From Bradyrhizobium sp. CB2312 (lineage in GTDB: Bacteria; Pseudomonadota; Alphaproteobacteria; Rhizobiales; Xanthobacteraceae): a stretch of DNA of 64,000 bases. The DNA lies in contig NZ_CP121668.1 in the NCBI RefSeq assembly GCF_029714425.1, positions 1 through 64,000 of the forward strand. Direction: 5' to 3'. The position numbers and the translations under genes were made by a program. Shown here one piece after another: positions 19,950 to 28,694 of the stretch (the stretch's first letter is position 1; each line of letters starts with the position of its first letter). The notes under the pieces were generated by a model. That model was not told where the DNA came from. It saw only the letters and a list, made by a program, of their open reading frames with translations, and did not search any database.

Positions 19950-20083
19950 CCCTCGCCCCGTTCTTACGGGGAGAGGGTTAGGGTGAGGGGCCTCTCTCCG
20001 CGGATTCCATTGCCGTGAGACCTGTACCCCCTCACCCGGATCGCAAGGGCAATCCGACCTCTCCCCGCAAGCGGGGAGAGGTG
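19950..20083. repeat. CTCTCCCC/GGGGAGAG mosaic repeat (copy 4)
   Basis: Left CCTCGCCCCGTTCTTACGGGGAGAGG, GGGTGAGGGG box, variable centre, CCCCTCACCC box, and right hairpin ACCTCTCCCCGCAAGCGGGGAGAGGT. It ends 8 bp from the stop codon of the leftward AraC-type gene and lies upstream of the leftward serine hydrolase gene. The remaining 19779-19949 stretch is AT-richer and probably contains the hydrolase promoter. Confidence 0.85.
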
Positions 20084-20091
20084 AAAAAAGA

Positions 20092-21156
20092 TCACGCCGC
20101 ATCGGCCTTGAGGCGGCGGTATTCCGTCGGCGTCACACCCGTCACCGCCTTGAAGGCACGGTTGAACGGACCCAGCGACTGGAAACCGGCGTCCATCGCG
20201 ATGGTGATGACGGGAACCTCGGCCTGGGAGGGATCGGCAAGCGCAGCCTTGGCTTCCTCGATGCGGTGGTTATTCAGGAACACATTGAAGTTGCGGTAGC
20301 CGAGGCGCTGGTTGATCAGCCGGCGCAGCCGGTATTCGGGAATCGAAAGTTTCGTCGCCAGCGCGCCGATCGTGATGTTGTCGTGGCGATAGATCCGCTC
20401 ATCCGCCATCAGCCGCATCAGCGCGTCGATGAGCTTTTGATCGGCGCCGGAATCGGCGGCTGCGATGAGCGGCTCAGCTGCGCCAGTCGACGCCGTGCTC
20501 GGCGCGGGAAACAAGTCGGCGGCGTTGACCCGCATCATCGTATAGCAGATCGCGGCGACGATGCCGGTCAGCACGGCGGCGTTCACGACATTGGCGACGG
20601 CAGCCGTATCGCGGCCCCAGACCGATATGCCCAACAGTGCATTGACACCGCCATAAAGAACGGCCGCGCCGACCATGAAGACCCGAACGTGACGCCGGCG
20701 CTCGACCAGATCGGCCGACCAGGACGTGATGGTTTGGACGAGCGCCAGCGCGATGAAGCAGAGCGCGAGCAGATTGACGGCAATAATGGCCGGCCGGCCG
20801 TGGACCGCCGGCGCGATCCACAGGCAGCTGATAAAACTGTAGGCCGAGACCGCCGCCCAGATCAGGGCGTGCCACCAACGCGGCACGAACGCATCGTCGA
20901 GCAGAGCGCGCGTGAACAACCACACCACCACGGCATCGCCGGTCGACAGCGCGATTAGCGGCGCATGCCACAGCGAAACCGGCGCGGTCGAACCGATCTC
21001 GTTGGTGACGGCATGCGCGATCGTTCCCAGCGCCAGTGCGATGGTGAGGCGTCCGGCCGCGACATGGCGGAAGTCGCGCCAGAGCGAAGCCGCCAGCACC
21101 AGCAGCAGCGCCACCGTCGCGGCGCGTAAGGAAAGCTCAAGGGTGGAAAGCGACAT
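20092..21156 (-). CDS. Membrane-anchored AraC family transcriptional regulator
   Basis: A 354-residue protein in two parts. Residues 1-205 form about seven hydrophobic helices (for example ATVALLLVLAASLWRDF, VVVWLFTRALL and IIAVNLLALCFIALALVQTI). Residues 245-350 form an AraC/XylS DNA-binding domain: ITIGALATKLSIPEYRLRRLI for the first helix-turn-helix, then VITIAMDAGFQSLGPFNRAFKAVTGVTPTEYRR for the second. This 7TM-AraC layout implies signal sensing in the membrane with direct DNA binding at the inner face. The start is the ATG at 21156; a TTG lies one codon upstream. Target genes are not evident. Confidence 0.88.
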   Translation of the reverse strand: MSLSTLELSLRAATVALLLVLAASLWRDFRHVAAGRLTIALALGTIAHAVTNEIGSTAPVSLWHAPLIALSTGDAVVVWLFTRALLDDAFVPRWWHALIWAAVSAYSFISCLWIAPAVHGRPAIIAVNLLALCFIALALVQTITSWSADLVERRRHVRVFMVGAAVLYGGVNALLGISVWGRDTAAVANVVNAAVLTGIVAAICYTMMRVNAADLFPAPSTASTGAAEPLIAAADSGADQKLIDALMRLMADERIYRHDNITIGALATKLSIPEYRLRRLINQRLGYRNFNVFLNNHRIEEAKAALADPSQAEVPVITIAMDAGFQSLGPFNRAFKAVTGVTPTEYRRLKADAA

Positions 21157-21217
21157 CAAGCTGGTCCGGTCGGGCAGCGGAATCCCTGAAGCTTTCTAGT
21201 CGAGATCGCGCCTCGGT

Positions 21218-21793
21218 TCAATTTCGCGAAGCCGTCCATGACGCGCGCGTCGTGATCCAGGCGTCGGCGGGCTTGCCGAACAGATCGATCTCGCGGTCCT
21301 TCCGCGCACCCAGCCTGCGCGCCACGGCTTGCGACGGCGCATTCACGCTTTCGATACAGTGCATGATCTCGTCGATCTCAAAGCTGTCGAAAGACCAGTC
21401 GATCGACGCGCGCGCCGCCTCCACCGCATAGCCCTTGCCGCGAAACTCTTTTGCGATGCCCCAGCCGACCTCGAAGGCCGGCCAGCCCGGCGGGCACCAC
21501 GGCCCGACGCGACCGACATAATGGCCGGTCGACTTTTCCTCGACCACGAACATGCCGAAGCCGTAGAGCGCCCAGTGACCTGATATCACCGCCGCATTGC
21601 GCCAGCCGGCGATTGCGGTGGTCACGGGCTTGCCGTCGGCGGCGATGAAGCGAGCCGTTCCGGGATCGCTCAGCATCGTGGCGTTGGGCGCGATGTCGCT
21701 TGCGCGCCATGGCCGCAGGATAAGGCGTTCCGTCTCGATTTGAGGGCCCGAGACCTCAAGCAGCCTGGCGCCAGGCTTGAGCGGCGGAATCAT
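21218..21793 (-). CDS. GNAT family N-acetyltransferase (RimJ/RimL type)
   Basis: A 191-residue acetyltransferase. It opens with TERLILRPWRASDIAP, the standard RimJ/RimL-like beginning, has GRVGPWCPPGWPAFEVGWGIAKEFRGKGYAVEAARA carrying the acetyl-CoA-binding R-G-K-G-Y-A loop (split here), and ends with CIESVNAPSQAVARRLGARKD. The family acetylates ribosomal protein N-termini, antibiotics or metabolites; the substrate cannot be read from sequence. It is divergent from the pirin gene with about 64 bp between starts. Confidence 0.88.
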   Translation of the reverse strand: MIPPLKPGARLLEVSGPQIETERLILRPWRASDIAPNATMLSDPGTARFIAADGKPVTTAIAGWRNAAVISGHWALYGFGMFVVEEKSTGHYVGRVGPWCPPGWPAFEVGWGIAKEFRGKGYAVEAARASIDWSFDSFEIDEIMHCIESVNAPSQAVARRLGARKDREIDLFGKPADAWITTRASWTASRN

Positions 21794-21857
21794 CTGTCTC
21801 CTCCCGTTCCCATCATTGTTCTGCTACGATCATACCAGCAAAGAACAGGAGTCCACC

Positions 21858-22775
21858 ATGAGCTGGCAACCCTCGAACGATCCCGTGCTCGGCGATCCCA
21901 TGTCCTGCGACGCGCTCGATCTCGTCATCGTGCCGCGCACCCGCGATCTCGGCGATGGATTCGAGGTGCGGCGCGCGCTGCCGCACGGCAAGCGGCAGAT
22001 GGTCGGGCCCTTCATCTTCTTCGATCATTTCGGCCCGGTGCAGTTCGTCTCCGGCAAGGGCATGGACGTGCGGCCGCATCCGCATATCGGGCTCGCCACC
22101 GTCACCTATCTGTTCGACGGCGCCATCATGCATCGCGACAGCGAGGGCAACGTCCAGGAAATTTCGCCGGGCGCGATGAATTTGATGACGGCCGGGCGCG
22201 GCATCGCACATTCCGAGCGTACGCCGGATGCGCAGCGCGCCTCCGGCCAGAAGATGCTGGGCCTGCAAAGCTGGATCGCGCTGCCGGCCGGATCGGAGGA
22301 GATCGATCCCTCGTTCCAGCACTACGCAGCGGGCGATCTGCCGATGATCTCCGAGCGCGATTTCACCGCGCGCGTGATCGCGGGCTCCGCCTTCGGCATC
22401 ACCTCCCCTGTTACGATGGTGTCGCCCTGGTTCTATACCGAGGTCACGGCGGTGGCGGGCGCAACCGTGCCGCTCGACCCCGATCATGAGGAGCGCGCGA
22501 TCTATATCGTCGACGGCGAGGTCGAGATCGCCAACGAGCGCTATGAGGGGCCGCGGCTGCTGATCTTCCGCCCCGGCGACCGCATCACCGTGAAGGCGCT
22601 GAAGGCGACGCGGATGATGTTTCTCGGCGGCGATGCATTGGAGGGCCCGCGCCACATCTGGTGGAATTTCGTCTCCTCCAGCAAGGAGCGGATCGAGCAG
22701 GCCAAGCAGGACTGGAAAACCGGCCGCTTCGCCGCGGTTCCGCAGGAACATGAGTTCATTCCGCTGCCGGAATAG
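21858..22775 (+). CDS. Pirin family protein
   Basis: A 305-residue bicupin. The N-terminal cupin carries the metal-binding signature RPHPHIGLATVTYLFDG and the second ligand set in IMHRDSEGNVQEISPG followed by AGRGIAHSE, the classic pirin pattern. Bacterial pirins include quercetin 2,3-dioxygenases and regulators of pyruvate dehydrogenase; no substrate can be assigned here. A GGAG at 21848-21851 precedes the ATG by 6 bp. Transcribed in the same direction as purC, with a 63-bp gap. Confidence 0.9.
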   Translation: MSWQPSNDPVLGDPMSCDALDLVIVPRTRDLGDGFEVRRALPHGKRQMVGPFIFFDHFGPVQFVSGKGMDVRPHPHIGLATVTYLFDGAIMHRDSEGNVQEISPGAMNLMTAGRGIAHSERTPDAQRASGQKMLGLQSWIALPAGSEEIDPSFQHYAAGDLPMISERDFTARVIAGSAFGITSPVTMVSPWFYTEVTAVAGATVPLDPDHEERAIYIVDGEVEIANERYEGPRLLIFRPGDRITVKALKATRMMFLGGDALEGPRHIWWNFVSSSKERIEQAKQDWKTGRFAAVPQEHEFIPLPE

Positions 22776-22838
22776 GCTAATCCGGTTTCCGGCCGCGCCA
22801 TCAGACGCGGCCGGATGTCCTGTGCGAAAGCTTTGCCG

Positions 22839-23753
22839 ATGACCACCATGCTCTCCAGCAACCTGCCGCTCCCCAAGATCGGACGCGGCAAGGTGCGCGA
22901 TATCTACGCCGTCGACGACGACCGCCTGCTGCTCGTCACCACGGACCGCATCAGTGCCTTCGACGTCGTGATGGGCGAGACCATCCCGATGAAGGGCGCG
23001 GTGCTGACGCAAGTGAGCGCGTTCTGGTTTGGCAAGCTCGAAGGCGTGGTGCCGCACCACATGATCAGTGCCGACACCGACGAGATCATCGCGGCCGTGC
23101 CGGCCTTGAAGCCGCATCGCGCCGAGATCCTCGGCCGCGCCATGCTGTCGCGCCGCACCACCGTGTTTCCGATCGAATGCGTGATCCGCGGCTATCTCTC
23201 CGGCTCGGCCTGGAAGGAATATGCGGCCAGCGGCACCCTTGCGGGCGAGAAGCTGAAGGCCGGTCTCGTCGAGAGCGAGAAGCTGGAGCCGTCGATCTTC
23301 AGCCCGGCGACCAAGGCCGAGAGCGGCCATGACGAGAACATCACCATCGCGAAGATGCGCGAAGTGGTCGGCGACGAGGTCGCCTACACGCTCGAGAGCA
23401 TGACGCGCGCGATCTACACGCTCGGCGAGGAGCTGGCGCGCGAGCAGGGCATCATCATCGCGGATACCAAGTTCGAGTTCGGCCGCGACAAGGACGGCCG
23501 TATCATCCTGATCGACGAGGTGATGACGCCGGATTCCTCGCGGTTCTGGGCGGTTGATGCCTACAAGCCCGGCCAGCCGCAGGCGAGCTTCGACAAGCAG
23601 CCCTTGCGCGACTATCTCGACGTCGAGCGCCGCGCCGGCCGCTGGAACGGCGATGCTCCGCCACCGCCGCTGCCGGCCAGCGTCGTGGATGCGACCAGCA
23701 AGCGGTATCTGGAAGCGTACCGGCGGGTGACAGGGAAAGAGCTGAAGATTTAG
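22839..23753 (+). CDS. purC: Phosphoribosylaminoimidazolesuccinocarboxamide synthase
   Basis: SAICAR synthetase joins CAIR and aspartate with ATP in purine biosynthesis. The 304-residue protein is of the longer, yeast Ade1-like type. It has [28 protein letters not shown] near the N-terminus, the nucleotide-binding [24 protein letters not shown] segment (here [20 protein letters not shown]) and [16 protein letters not shown]. The ATG at 22839 is preferred, with an alternative Met three codons later. Many rhizobia carry a second, shorter purC beside purS/purQ; that copy would be elsewhere. A palindromic element follows 67 bp after the stop. Confidence 0.93.
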   Translation: MTTMLSSNLPLPKIGRGKVRDIYAVDDDRLLLVTTDRISAFDVVMGETIPMKGAVLTQVSAFWFGKLEGVVPHHMISADTDEIIAAVPALKPHRAEILGRAMLSRRTTVFPIECVIRGYLSGSAWKEYAASGTLAGEKLKAGLVESEKLEPSIFSPATKAESGHDENITIAKMREVVGDEVAYTLESMTRAIYTLGEELAREQGIIIADTKFEFGRDKDGRIILIDEVMTPDSSRFWAVDAYKPGQPQASFDKQPLRDYLDVERRAGRWNGDAPPPPLPASVVDATSKRYLEAYRRVTGKELKI

Positions 23754-23819
23754 CGCGGCTGGTGCCGCGCGCTCTGCCGTCAGAGCGCGGAGGAAGCAGG
23801 CTCGCGCCACACTCTCGCT

Positions 23820-23920
23820 GTCATCGCCCGGCTTGACCGGGCGATCCAGTATTCCAGAGACGGCGATGAGATACGGAGAGGCCGCGGCGTACTGGATTCC
23901 CCGCTTCCGCGGGGAATGAC
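23820..23920. repeat. GTCAT/ATCCA paired palindromic element, CGCCCGG/TCCCCGC type
   Basis: The left arm is GTCAT-CGCCCGGCTTGACCGGGCG-ATCCAGTA. The right arm is TACTGGAT-TCCCCGCTTCCGCGGGGA-ATGAC. The outer GTCAT and inner ATCCA frames are the same as in the GGCCGGG-type elements, but the palindromes within the two arms are different from them and from each other. The spacer is about 37 bp. Downstream of purC. Confidence 0.85.
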
Positions 23921-24004
23921 GGCGGTGGGCGTGGAGCCGCTTCCTGTCATAGCGCGCGGCTGCCGCCCAAAGCTTCGGTTTTTCCGTCCACCATATGATT
24001 GACC

Positions 24005-24021
24005 GTTCACACGTCGTGAAC
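24005..24021. promoter_or_regulatory. Inverted repeat, candidate operator upstream of the SulP gene
   Basis: GTTCACACGTCGTGAAC has perfect 6-bp arms around ACGTC. It directly follows a TTGACC hexamer that could serve as a -35 element, about 120 bp before the SulP-STAS-cNMP gene. A dyad of this size suits a dimeric regulator. The rest of 23921-24144 shows no gene. Confidence 0.35.
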
Positions 24022-24144
24022 GCAATCCCTCACCAAACCGCTGCGAAACTGTCGGATACTTCATAGTTCCAAGAATCCTGTTGCGCTAAGCCCGTACTCG
24101 TCTACGTCTCAAAACGGAATTCCTTCAGGGGCGAGCGGCAGGGC

Positions 24145-26361
24145 GTGACCGATCCAGCAATTACCTTCACTCCGGCTCCGCGGCTCGAGCCGGCTCTCAA
24201 GCGTGCGCTGAATGATATATTGGGTGGAAGTGCCGCCAGCGTCCTGACGGTCACCTTCGGGCTGTCCTATTCGCTGCTGATCTTCGCCGGCCCGCTCTCG
24301 CCCTATCTGGCTTACGGAATCGCGGCGACCTTCATCAGCTCCGCCGTGCTCGCCGCCATCGTCGCGCTCGGCAGCTCCCTGCCCTTCGCGATTGCCGCCC
24401 CCGACAGCTCGACCGCCGCGGTGACCGGCATTCTGGCGGCCTCGCTGGTCGAACGGGTGGCGGCGGCCGATCCGGCAGCGCCGCTGCTGTCGCCGGTCCT
24501 GATCACGCTCGGCCTGTCGACGGTGCTGACCGGCGTCGTTCTGTGCGGACTGGGCCTGACGCGGATGGGCCGCGCCATCCGCTACGTGCCATATCCGGTG
24601 GTCGGCGGCTTCCTCGGCGCCACCGGACTGCTCATCGTGATGGGCGCGATCCGGGTCATCACCGATCATCCCGTGCAGCTCGCGACCTTGACGCGCCTCG
24701 CCAACGGCATCGCGCTGTCGGAGCTTGGCGCCGCCTGCGCCATGGCGCTGGTGCTGTACCTGACCTGGCATCGCTCGCGCAGCCCGTTCGGGCTGCCGAT
24801 CATCCTGGTCGGCGGCGTGCTCACCGCGCATCTGGCGTTCTGGCTCACGGGCGTCTCGCTCAATGAGGCCCGCGCGCTGGGCTGGACCTTCCAGCCGCCG
24901 CCGCAGGCGGCCTTCATGGTGCCCTGGCACGTCGACGGCCTGATCCACTATCCCTGGTTCGCCGTGCCGGACCTGCTCGGCAATCTCGTCGCCGTGATTT
25001 TCGTCACCGCGTCCAGCACGTTGTTCAACACGACGGGAATCGAGGTGGCCGTGCATCGCGAGGCCAATCTCGAGCGCGAGCTCAACGTCACCGGCACCGC
25101 CAACATGCTGACCGGCGTGCTCGGCGGCTATGCCGGCTGCATCTCGGTCAGCCGCTCGGTGCTCAACTTCTCGAGCGGCGGCCGCGGGCGCCTGTCCGGC
25201 CTCACCGTCGCGGCGATGTCGCTGCTGATGCTCGCGATCGCACCGGAGCTGCTCGGCTACATCCCTAAATTCGTGCTCGGCGGCCTGCTGCTCTATCTCG
25301 GCGCCGACCAGCTGCACAAATGGATCATCGAATCGCGCAAGCGGCTTTCGAAGCTGGAATATCTCTCGCTGATCGCCATCATCGCAATCATCGTGGTCTG
25401 GGGTTTCGTCCCGGGCATCCTGATCGGCATCATCATCGGCTGCGCGACTTTCGCGTTCAGCGCCGCAAGGGTCGAATCGATCAAGTACAGTTTCGACGGC
25501 TCGGAATATCGCTCCTCGCTCGATCGCTCGCGCGACGACCAGGAGGTGCTGCAGGCCCATGGCGGCAAGATCCAGGGCCTCAACCTGCAGAGCTATTTGT
25601 TCTTCGGCTCCGCCAACCGGCTGTACCAGCACGTCAAGCGGCTGCTCCAGGAGCGCCCGGAGTGCCGCTATCTGCTGTTCGACTTCAAGCTCGTCACCGG
25701 CGTCGACTCCTCGGCCGCCTACAGCTTTGCCCAGATCAAGCGCAGCGCGGCCGAGCTCGGCGTCGAGCTGATCCTGGTGCATCTGTCGGCCGCGGCCGAG
25801 AAGGTGCTGCGCTCCAGCGATTTCATCGGCGAGGGCGTCACCATCATTCCCGAGCTCGATCACGCGCTGGAATGGTGCGAGAACGAGATCATCTCGCAGC
25901 ATCAGGGGCTGGCGCAAGAAGAAGCCAGCCTGCGCGACTGGTTCGCCGGAATTTTGGAGAGCGAGGACGATGCCGACGCGCTGATCCACCGCTGCCAGCG
26001 CATCGAGGTCAGCGCGGGCGAAGTCATCGTGCAGGCCGGCGATCCCGCCGATTCCATGCATTTCATCCTCGACGGCCGCGTCGGCATCATGGTGCCTGCC
26101 GAGGACGACCGCACCACGCGCGTGCGCAGCTTGGGGCGCTACACCACCATCGGCGAGATGGGCCTCGTATCGCACGCCCCGCGCAGCGCGACAATCCAGG
26201 CCGAGGTCGACAGCGTGCTCTACGTGCTGAACACGCACCAGTTCGACGCCATCAAGGAAGAAGACCCCGCACTCAGCCACAAGCTGCTGACCTATTTCGT
26301 GTCGGTGATGGCGGAGCGGCTGACGTTCGCGAACAGGACGATTGCGGTGCTGCGGAGGTGA
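24145..26361 (+). CDS. SulP anion transporter fused to STAS and cyclic-nucleotide-binding domains
   Basis: A 738-residue protein. Residues 20-440 form the SulP/SLC26 transporter core with 12-14 helices; typical pieces are ILGGSAASVLTVTFGLSYSLLIF and YVPYPVVGGFLGATGLLI. Residues 470-590 form a STAS domain (YLLFDFKLVTGVDSSAAYSF). Residues 615-735 form a cNMP-binding domain (VIVQAGDPADSMHFILDGRVGIMV, then GEMGLVSHAPRSATIQAEVDSVLYVL). SulP proteins move sulfate, bicarbonate or C4-dicarboxylates; the added cNMP domain suggests gating by cyclic nucleotides. The start codon is a GTG. Flanked by a dyad upstream and a repeat downstream. Confidence 0.88.
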   Translation: MTDPAITFTPAPRLEPALKRALNDILGGSAASVLTVTFGLSYSLLIFAGPLSPYLAYGIAATFISSAVLAAIVALGSSLPFAIAAPDSSTAAVTGILAASLVERVAAADPAAPLLSPVLITLGLSTVLTGVVLCGLGLTRMGRAIRYVPYPVVGGFLGATGLLIVMGAIRVITDHPVQLATLTRLANGIALSELGAACAMALVLYLTWHRSRSPFGLPIILVGGVLTAHLAFWLTGVSLNEARALGWTFQPPPQAAFMVPWHVDGLIHYPWFAVPDLLGNLVAVIFVTASSTLFNTTGIEVAVHREANLERELNVTGTANMLTGVLGGYAGCISVSRSVLNFSSGGRGRLSGLTVAAMSLLMLAIAPELLGYIPKFVLGGLLLYLGADQLHKWIIESRKRLSKLEYLSLIAIIAIIVVWGFVPGILIGIIIGCATFAFSAARVESIKYSFDGSEYRSSLDRSRDDQEVLQAHGGKIQGLNLQSYLFFGSANRLYQHVKRLLQERPECRYLLFDFKLVTGVDSSAAYSFAQIKRSAAELGVELILVHLSAAAEKVLRSSDFIGEGVTIIPELDHALEWCENEIISQHQGLAQEEASLRDWFAGILESEDDADALIHRCQRIEVSAGEVIVQAGDPADSMHFILDGRVGIMVPAEDDRTTRVRSLGRYTTIGEMGLVSHAPRSATIQAEVDSVLYVLNTHQFDAIKEEDPALSHKLLTYFVSVMAERLTFANRTIAVLRR

Positions 26362-26368
26362 CAGGCCC

Positions 26369-26452
26369 GTAGCGCTGATGGAGCGAAGCGCAATCCGGAA
26401 TCGCGCCGCACGCGACGGAGCCTGAATTTCGCTCCGCTCCATCCAGGCTACG
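26369..26452. repeat. TAGC-GATGGAGCGAAGCG inverted repeat
   Basis: The left arm GTAGCGCTGATGGAGCGAAG and the right arm CGCTCCGCTCCATCCAGGCTAC are imperfect complements flanking a centre with CAATCCGG/GAATTTCG. It resembles the widespread alphaproteobacterial repeat built on GCCCGGATGGAGCGAAGCG. It lies between the convergent SulP and NTF2-like genes. Confidence 0.75.
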
Positions 26453-26454
26453 AG

Positions 26455-26820
26455 CTATTGGTCCCGCGGATTTACGAAACCGTGGAGCTGCCGGATGCGG
26501 TCACCATCCAGCACCGCCATGTCGACGCCGGTGGCCGCGGGCGCTGCGGCTCCCGGCGCGGCCAGCGTCCAACCGAACAAGACCTGGTCGTGATGCGCGT
26601 TGACATGGCCCGCGAGGGTAAAGCGCAGATCCGGGACTCTCGCCTGCAAGGCTTCCACCAGGCGTTCGATCGCATCCTTTCCAGTGACCGAGTCATTCGG
26701 ATCGACATAGACGCACGCGTCGCTGAAGACCTTGTCGATCAGCAGCCGGCGTTTCCCGGCGTCCCGCTCGTTCCAAACGGCAATGTAGTCCTGGACCAGA
26801 TTTGTCATCTGCTGGCTCAT
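26455..26820 (-). CDS. Nuclear transport factor 2 / SnoaL-like family protein
   Basis: A 121-residue single-domain protein with the NTF2-like cone fold: NLVQDYIAVWNERDAGKRRLLIDKVFSDACVYVDP, then VTGKDAIERLVEALQARVPDLRFTLAGHV and a C-terminal LDGDRIRQLHGFVNP. The fold binds small hydrophobic ligands and occurs in isomerases and lyases. It starts 31 bp downstream of the NAD(P)-binding gene on the same strand, so the two are likely cotranscribed and probably act on a common substrate. Confidence 0.82.
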   Translation of the reverse strand: MSQQMTNLVQDYIAVWNERDAGKRRLLIDKVFSDACVYVDPNDSVTGKDAIERLVEALQARVPDLRFTLAGHVNAHHDQVLFGWTLAAPGAAAPAATGVDMAVLDGDRIRQLHGFVNPRDQ

Positions 26821-26851
26821 GTTGTCTCCTTCCTTGTACCGTGCCTGCGGC

Positions 26852-27733
26852 CTACGAGAGGGTGTCGCGAACCATCGTGTCCAGGCTGCTCGCGGTGACC
26901 CCCAGCAGCTTCTCCGTATCGCCAGCGTCGAGCAGGAGCGGCTTTTCGAACAGATAGGACATCTCGATTCCTTCGCTGAAACCGATGCTTTCCAGATCGG
27001 TTGCGGTGAGCCGATGCACATTTGGAGCTTCGATGTTCAACGCGACGGCAAATTTTTGCACCAACTCGCGCACGGACGCGGACTGCGACGGCACATGAAA
27101 GGCGCGGCCCCATTCGCCCGTGAAACGCGACGCTGCGACCAGTGTCCTCGCCGTGTCCTTGGTAAAAGACCAGGCGTGCGCCGCGTCGGGATCGCCGAGG
27201 AAAGAGACCGGCTCGTTCTTGAGCAGCGACGGCAGCGCCAGCAGCGAGAAATACGCGACCGCCCCTTTGCCCAGATAGTCGCTTGCGCGGATCTCGATGG
27301 CAGGAACGTTCGATCGCAGTGCACGCTGCCACATGATGTGCCGGGTCGTGCCCTTTCGGCTGGTCGGGTCCGGCTCCAGGTCCGGCGTGAGAGGGCTGGC
27401 GGCTCCCGCACCATAGCCATAGACATTTCCGACCACGAGCAGCCTGGCACCGACCTGCTCGGCCGCCTTGACCGTTCCATCCATGATCGGAAAGAAGTCC
27501 GTCGGCCATCGATGGTAGGCTGCCATGGCGCACATGAAGATCGCATCGGCGCCCTTGCTGAGGGCGGCGAGCTGCGCGGCATCGGTGGCATCCGACGAAA
27601 CCGTACGCACATCTCCGGCACTGAGCGATCCGGCATTCCTGCTGGTCAGGATGACGCTGTGTCCTTCTTCCGCCAGAAGACGAGCGGTTTCGCGTCCGAC
27701 CGGACCTGCTCCGACAATCACGTAGTGACTCAT
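26852..27733 (-). CDS. NAD(P)-binding protein, atypical SDR/epimerase family
   Basis: A 293-residue Rossmann-fold protein. The N-terminal MSHYVIVGAGPVGRETARLLAEEGHSVIL holds the glycine-rich nucleotide-binding motif GAGPVGRETA; later segments include VVGNVYGYG with a Tyr near the usual catalytic position and an EIRASDYLGKGA block. The likely reaction is reduction or epimerisation of a small carbonyl or sugar compound. The gene is first in a leftward pair with the NTF2-like gene and divergent from an AraC regulator 134 bp away, which is the probable local regulator. Confidence 0.82.
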   Translation of the reverse strand: MSHYVIVGAGPVGRETARLLAEEGHSVILTSRNAGSLSAGDVRTVSSDATDAAQLAALSKGADAIFMCAMAAYHRWPTDFFPIMDGTVKAAEQVGARLLVVGNVYGYGAGAASPLTPDLEPDPTSRKGTTRHIMWQRALRSNVPAIEIRASDYLGKGAVAYFSLLALPSLLKNEPVSFLGDPDAAHAWSFTKDTARTLVAASRFTGEWGRAFHVPSQSASVRELVQKFAVALNIEAPNVHRLTATDLESIGFSEGIEMSYLFEKPLLLDAGDTEKLLGVTASSLDTMVRDTLS

Positions 27734-27867
27734 CTGGTATCCTCATTTGTCACGAAACGACAGATGAGCCGTTTGACGCCGGCGCCGTTGAAAATCGCGC
27801 ACGATGCGCCAAATATCGGTCACGTTCCGCCAAGACTTTTGTCGCCCGAAGACTTTGGAGCCGGCCC

Positions 27868-28680
27868 GTGCGATCAAGATCGAATTCGGCCCCCACATCG
27901 ACCGGCAGCACCGCCGCAGCCACGCGAACCGAGCCTGATTCCGTCGCGCTCGAACCGATCGGCGATCACCGGATCATCATCCACTTGAGCCCTGCGACGC
28001 GCTCAATCTGTCTTGAGACCGGAGACCCGTTTCTGCGCCAGGCCGGCGATATCGACGTGATTCCGTCCGGCGCCTTCGGCAGCTTCGTGGCAGAAACGCC
28101 CTACAAATCGCTTCAGATCCGGCTCGCGCCGCGCATGCCGGACCATGCGGCGTCCAGAAGCCGGCAATTGGAATCCGCCCGGCTCACGCATCATCATATG
28201 CTGCGGAATGATCGCATCATTCTGCTCGGACAGGCGCTCGAAAGCGACGTGAAAGCGGGCTCGCCAAGCGGTCCCCTGTTTGCCGAAAACGTCGGCATGG
28301 CCCTGGCGGTCGAATTGCTCAGCCTTGCCAATGATCCGCCGGGCGAGATCATTCGCCTCTCGAACGCGCAACTCCGGAGAGTCCTCGCCTATATCGACGC
28401 AAATCTCGATCGGCCGCTCACGATCGACATCCTCAGCCGCGAGGCCGGCGTCAGCAGCTCGCATCTGCGCACCTGGTTCAAGGCAGCCATGGCCGTCACC
28501 ATCCATCGCTACATCCTGAGACGGAGGGTGGAGCACGCGCGCCAGCTCCTCCTTCGAGGCGATCGCAAGCTAAGCGACGTCGCCGCCGAAGCGGGCTTTG
28601 CCCATCAGTCGCATCTGGCCAAATGGATGCGACACGAGCTTGGATACAGTCCGAGTCAACTGCGTCGAAGCAGGAATTGA
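27868..28680 (+). CDS. AraC family transcriptional regulator
   Basis: A 270-residue regulator. Residues 1-165 form a cupin-like effector domain (IIIHLSPATRSICLETGDPFLRQAGDIDVIPSG). Residues 170-268 hold the AraC/XylS DNA-binding domain: LTIDILSREAGVSSSHLRTWFKAAM for the first HTH and LSDVAAEAGFAHQSHLAKWMRHELGYSPSQLRR for the second. The start is a GTG at 27868, within a region reading VRSRSNSAP. It is divergent from the NAD(P)-binding/NTF2 pair, which it most likely controls, and convergent with the aldehyde dehydrogenase gene (14-bp gap). Confidence 0.88.
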   Translation: MRSRSNSAPTSTGSTAAATRTEPDSVALEPIGDHRIIIHLSPATRSICLETGDPFLRQAGDIDVIPSGAFGSFVAETPYKSLQIRLAPRMPDHAASRSRQLESARLTHHHMLRNDRIILLGQALESDVKAGSPSGPLFAENVGMALAVELLSLANDPPGEIIRLSNAQLRRVLAYIDANLDRPLTIDILSREAGVSSSHLRTWFKAAMAVTIHRYILRRRVEHARQLLLRGDRKLSDVAAEAGFAHQSHLAKWMRHELGYSPSQLRRSRN

Positions 28681-28694
28681 CCGAGCGGGGGCCC

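Noticed and set aside
24109..26442. Minus-strand open frame (777 codons) across the SulP gene
   Set aside because: Antisense to a clear SulP-STAS-cNMP protein; composition is Arg/Asp/His/Gln-rich and no domain is seen.
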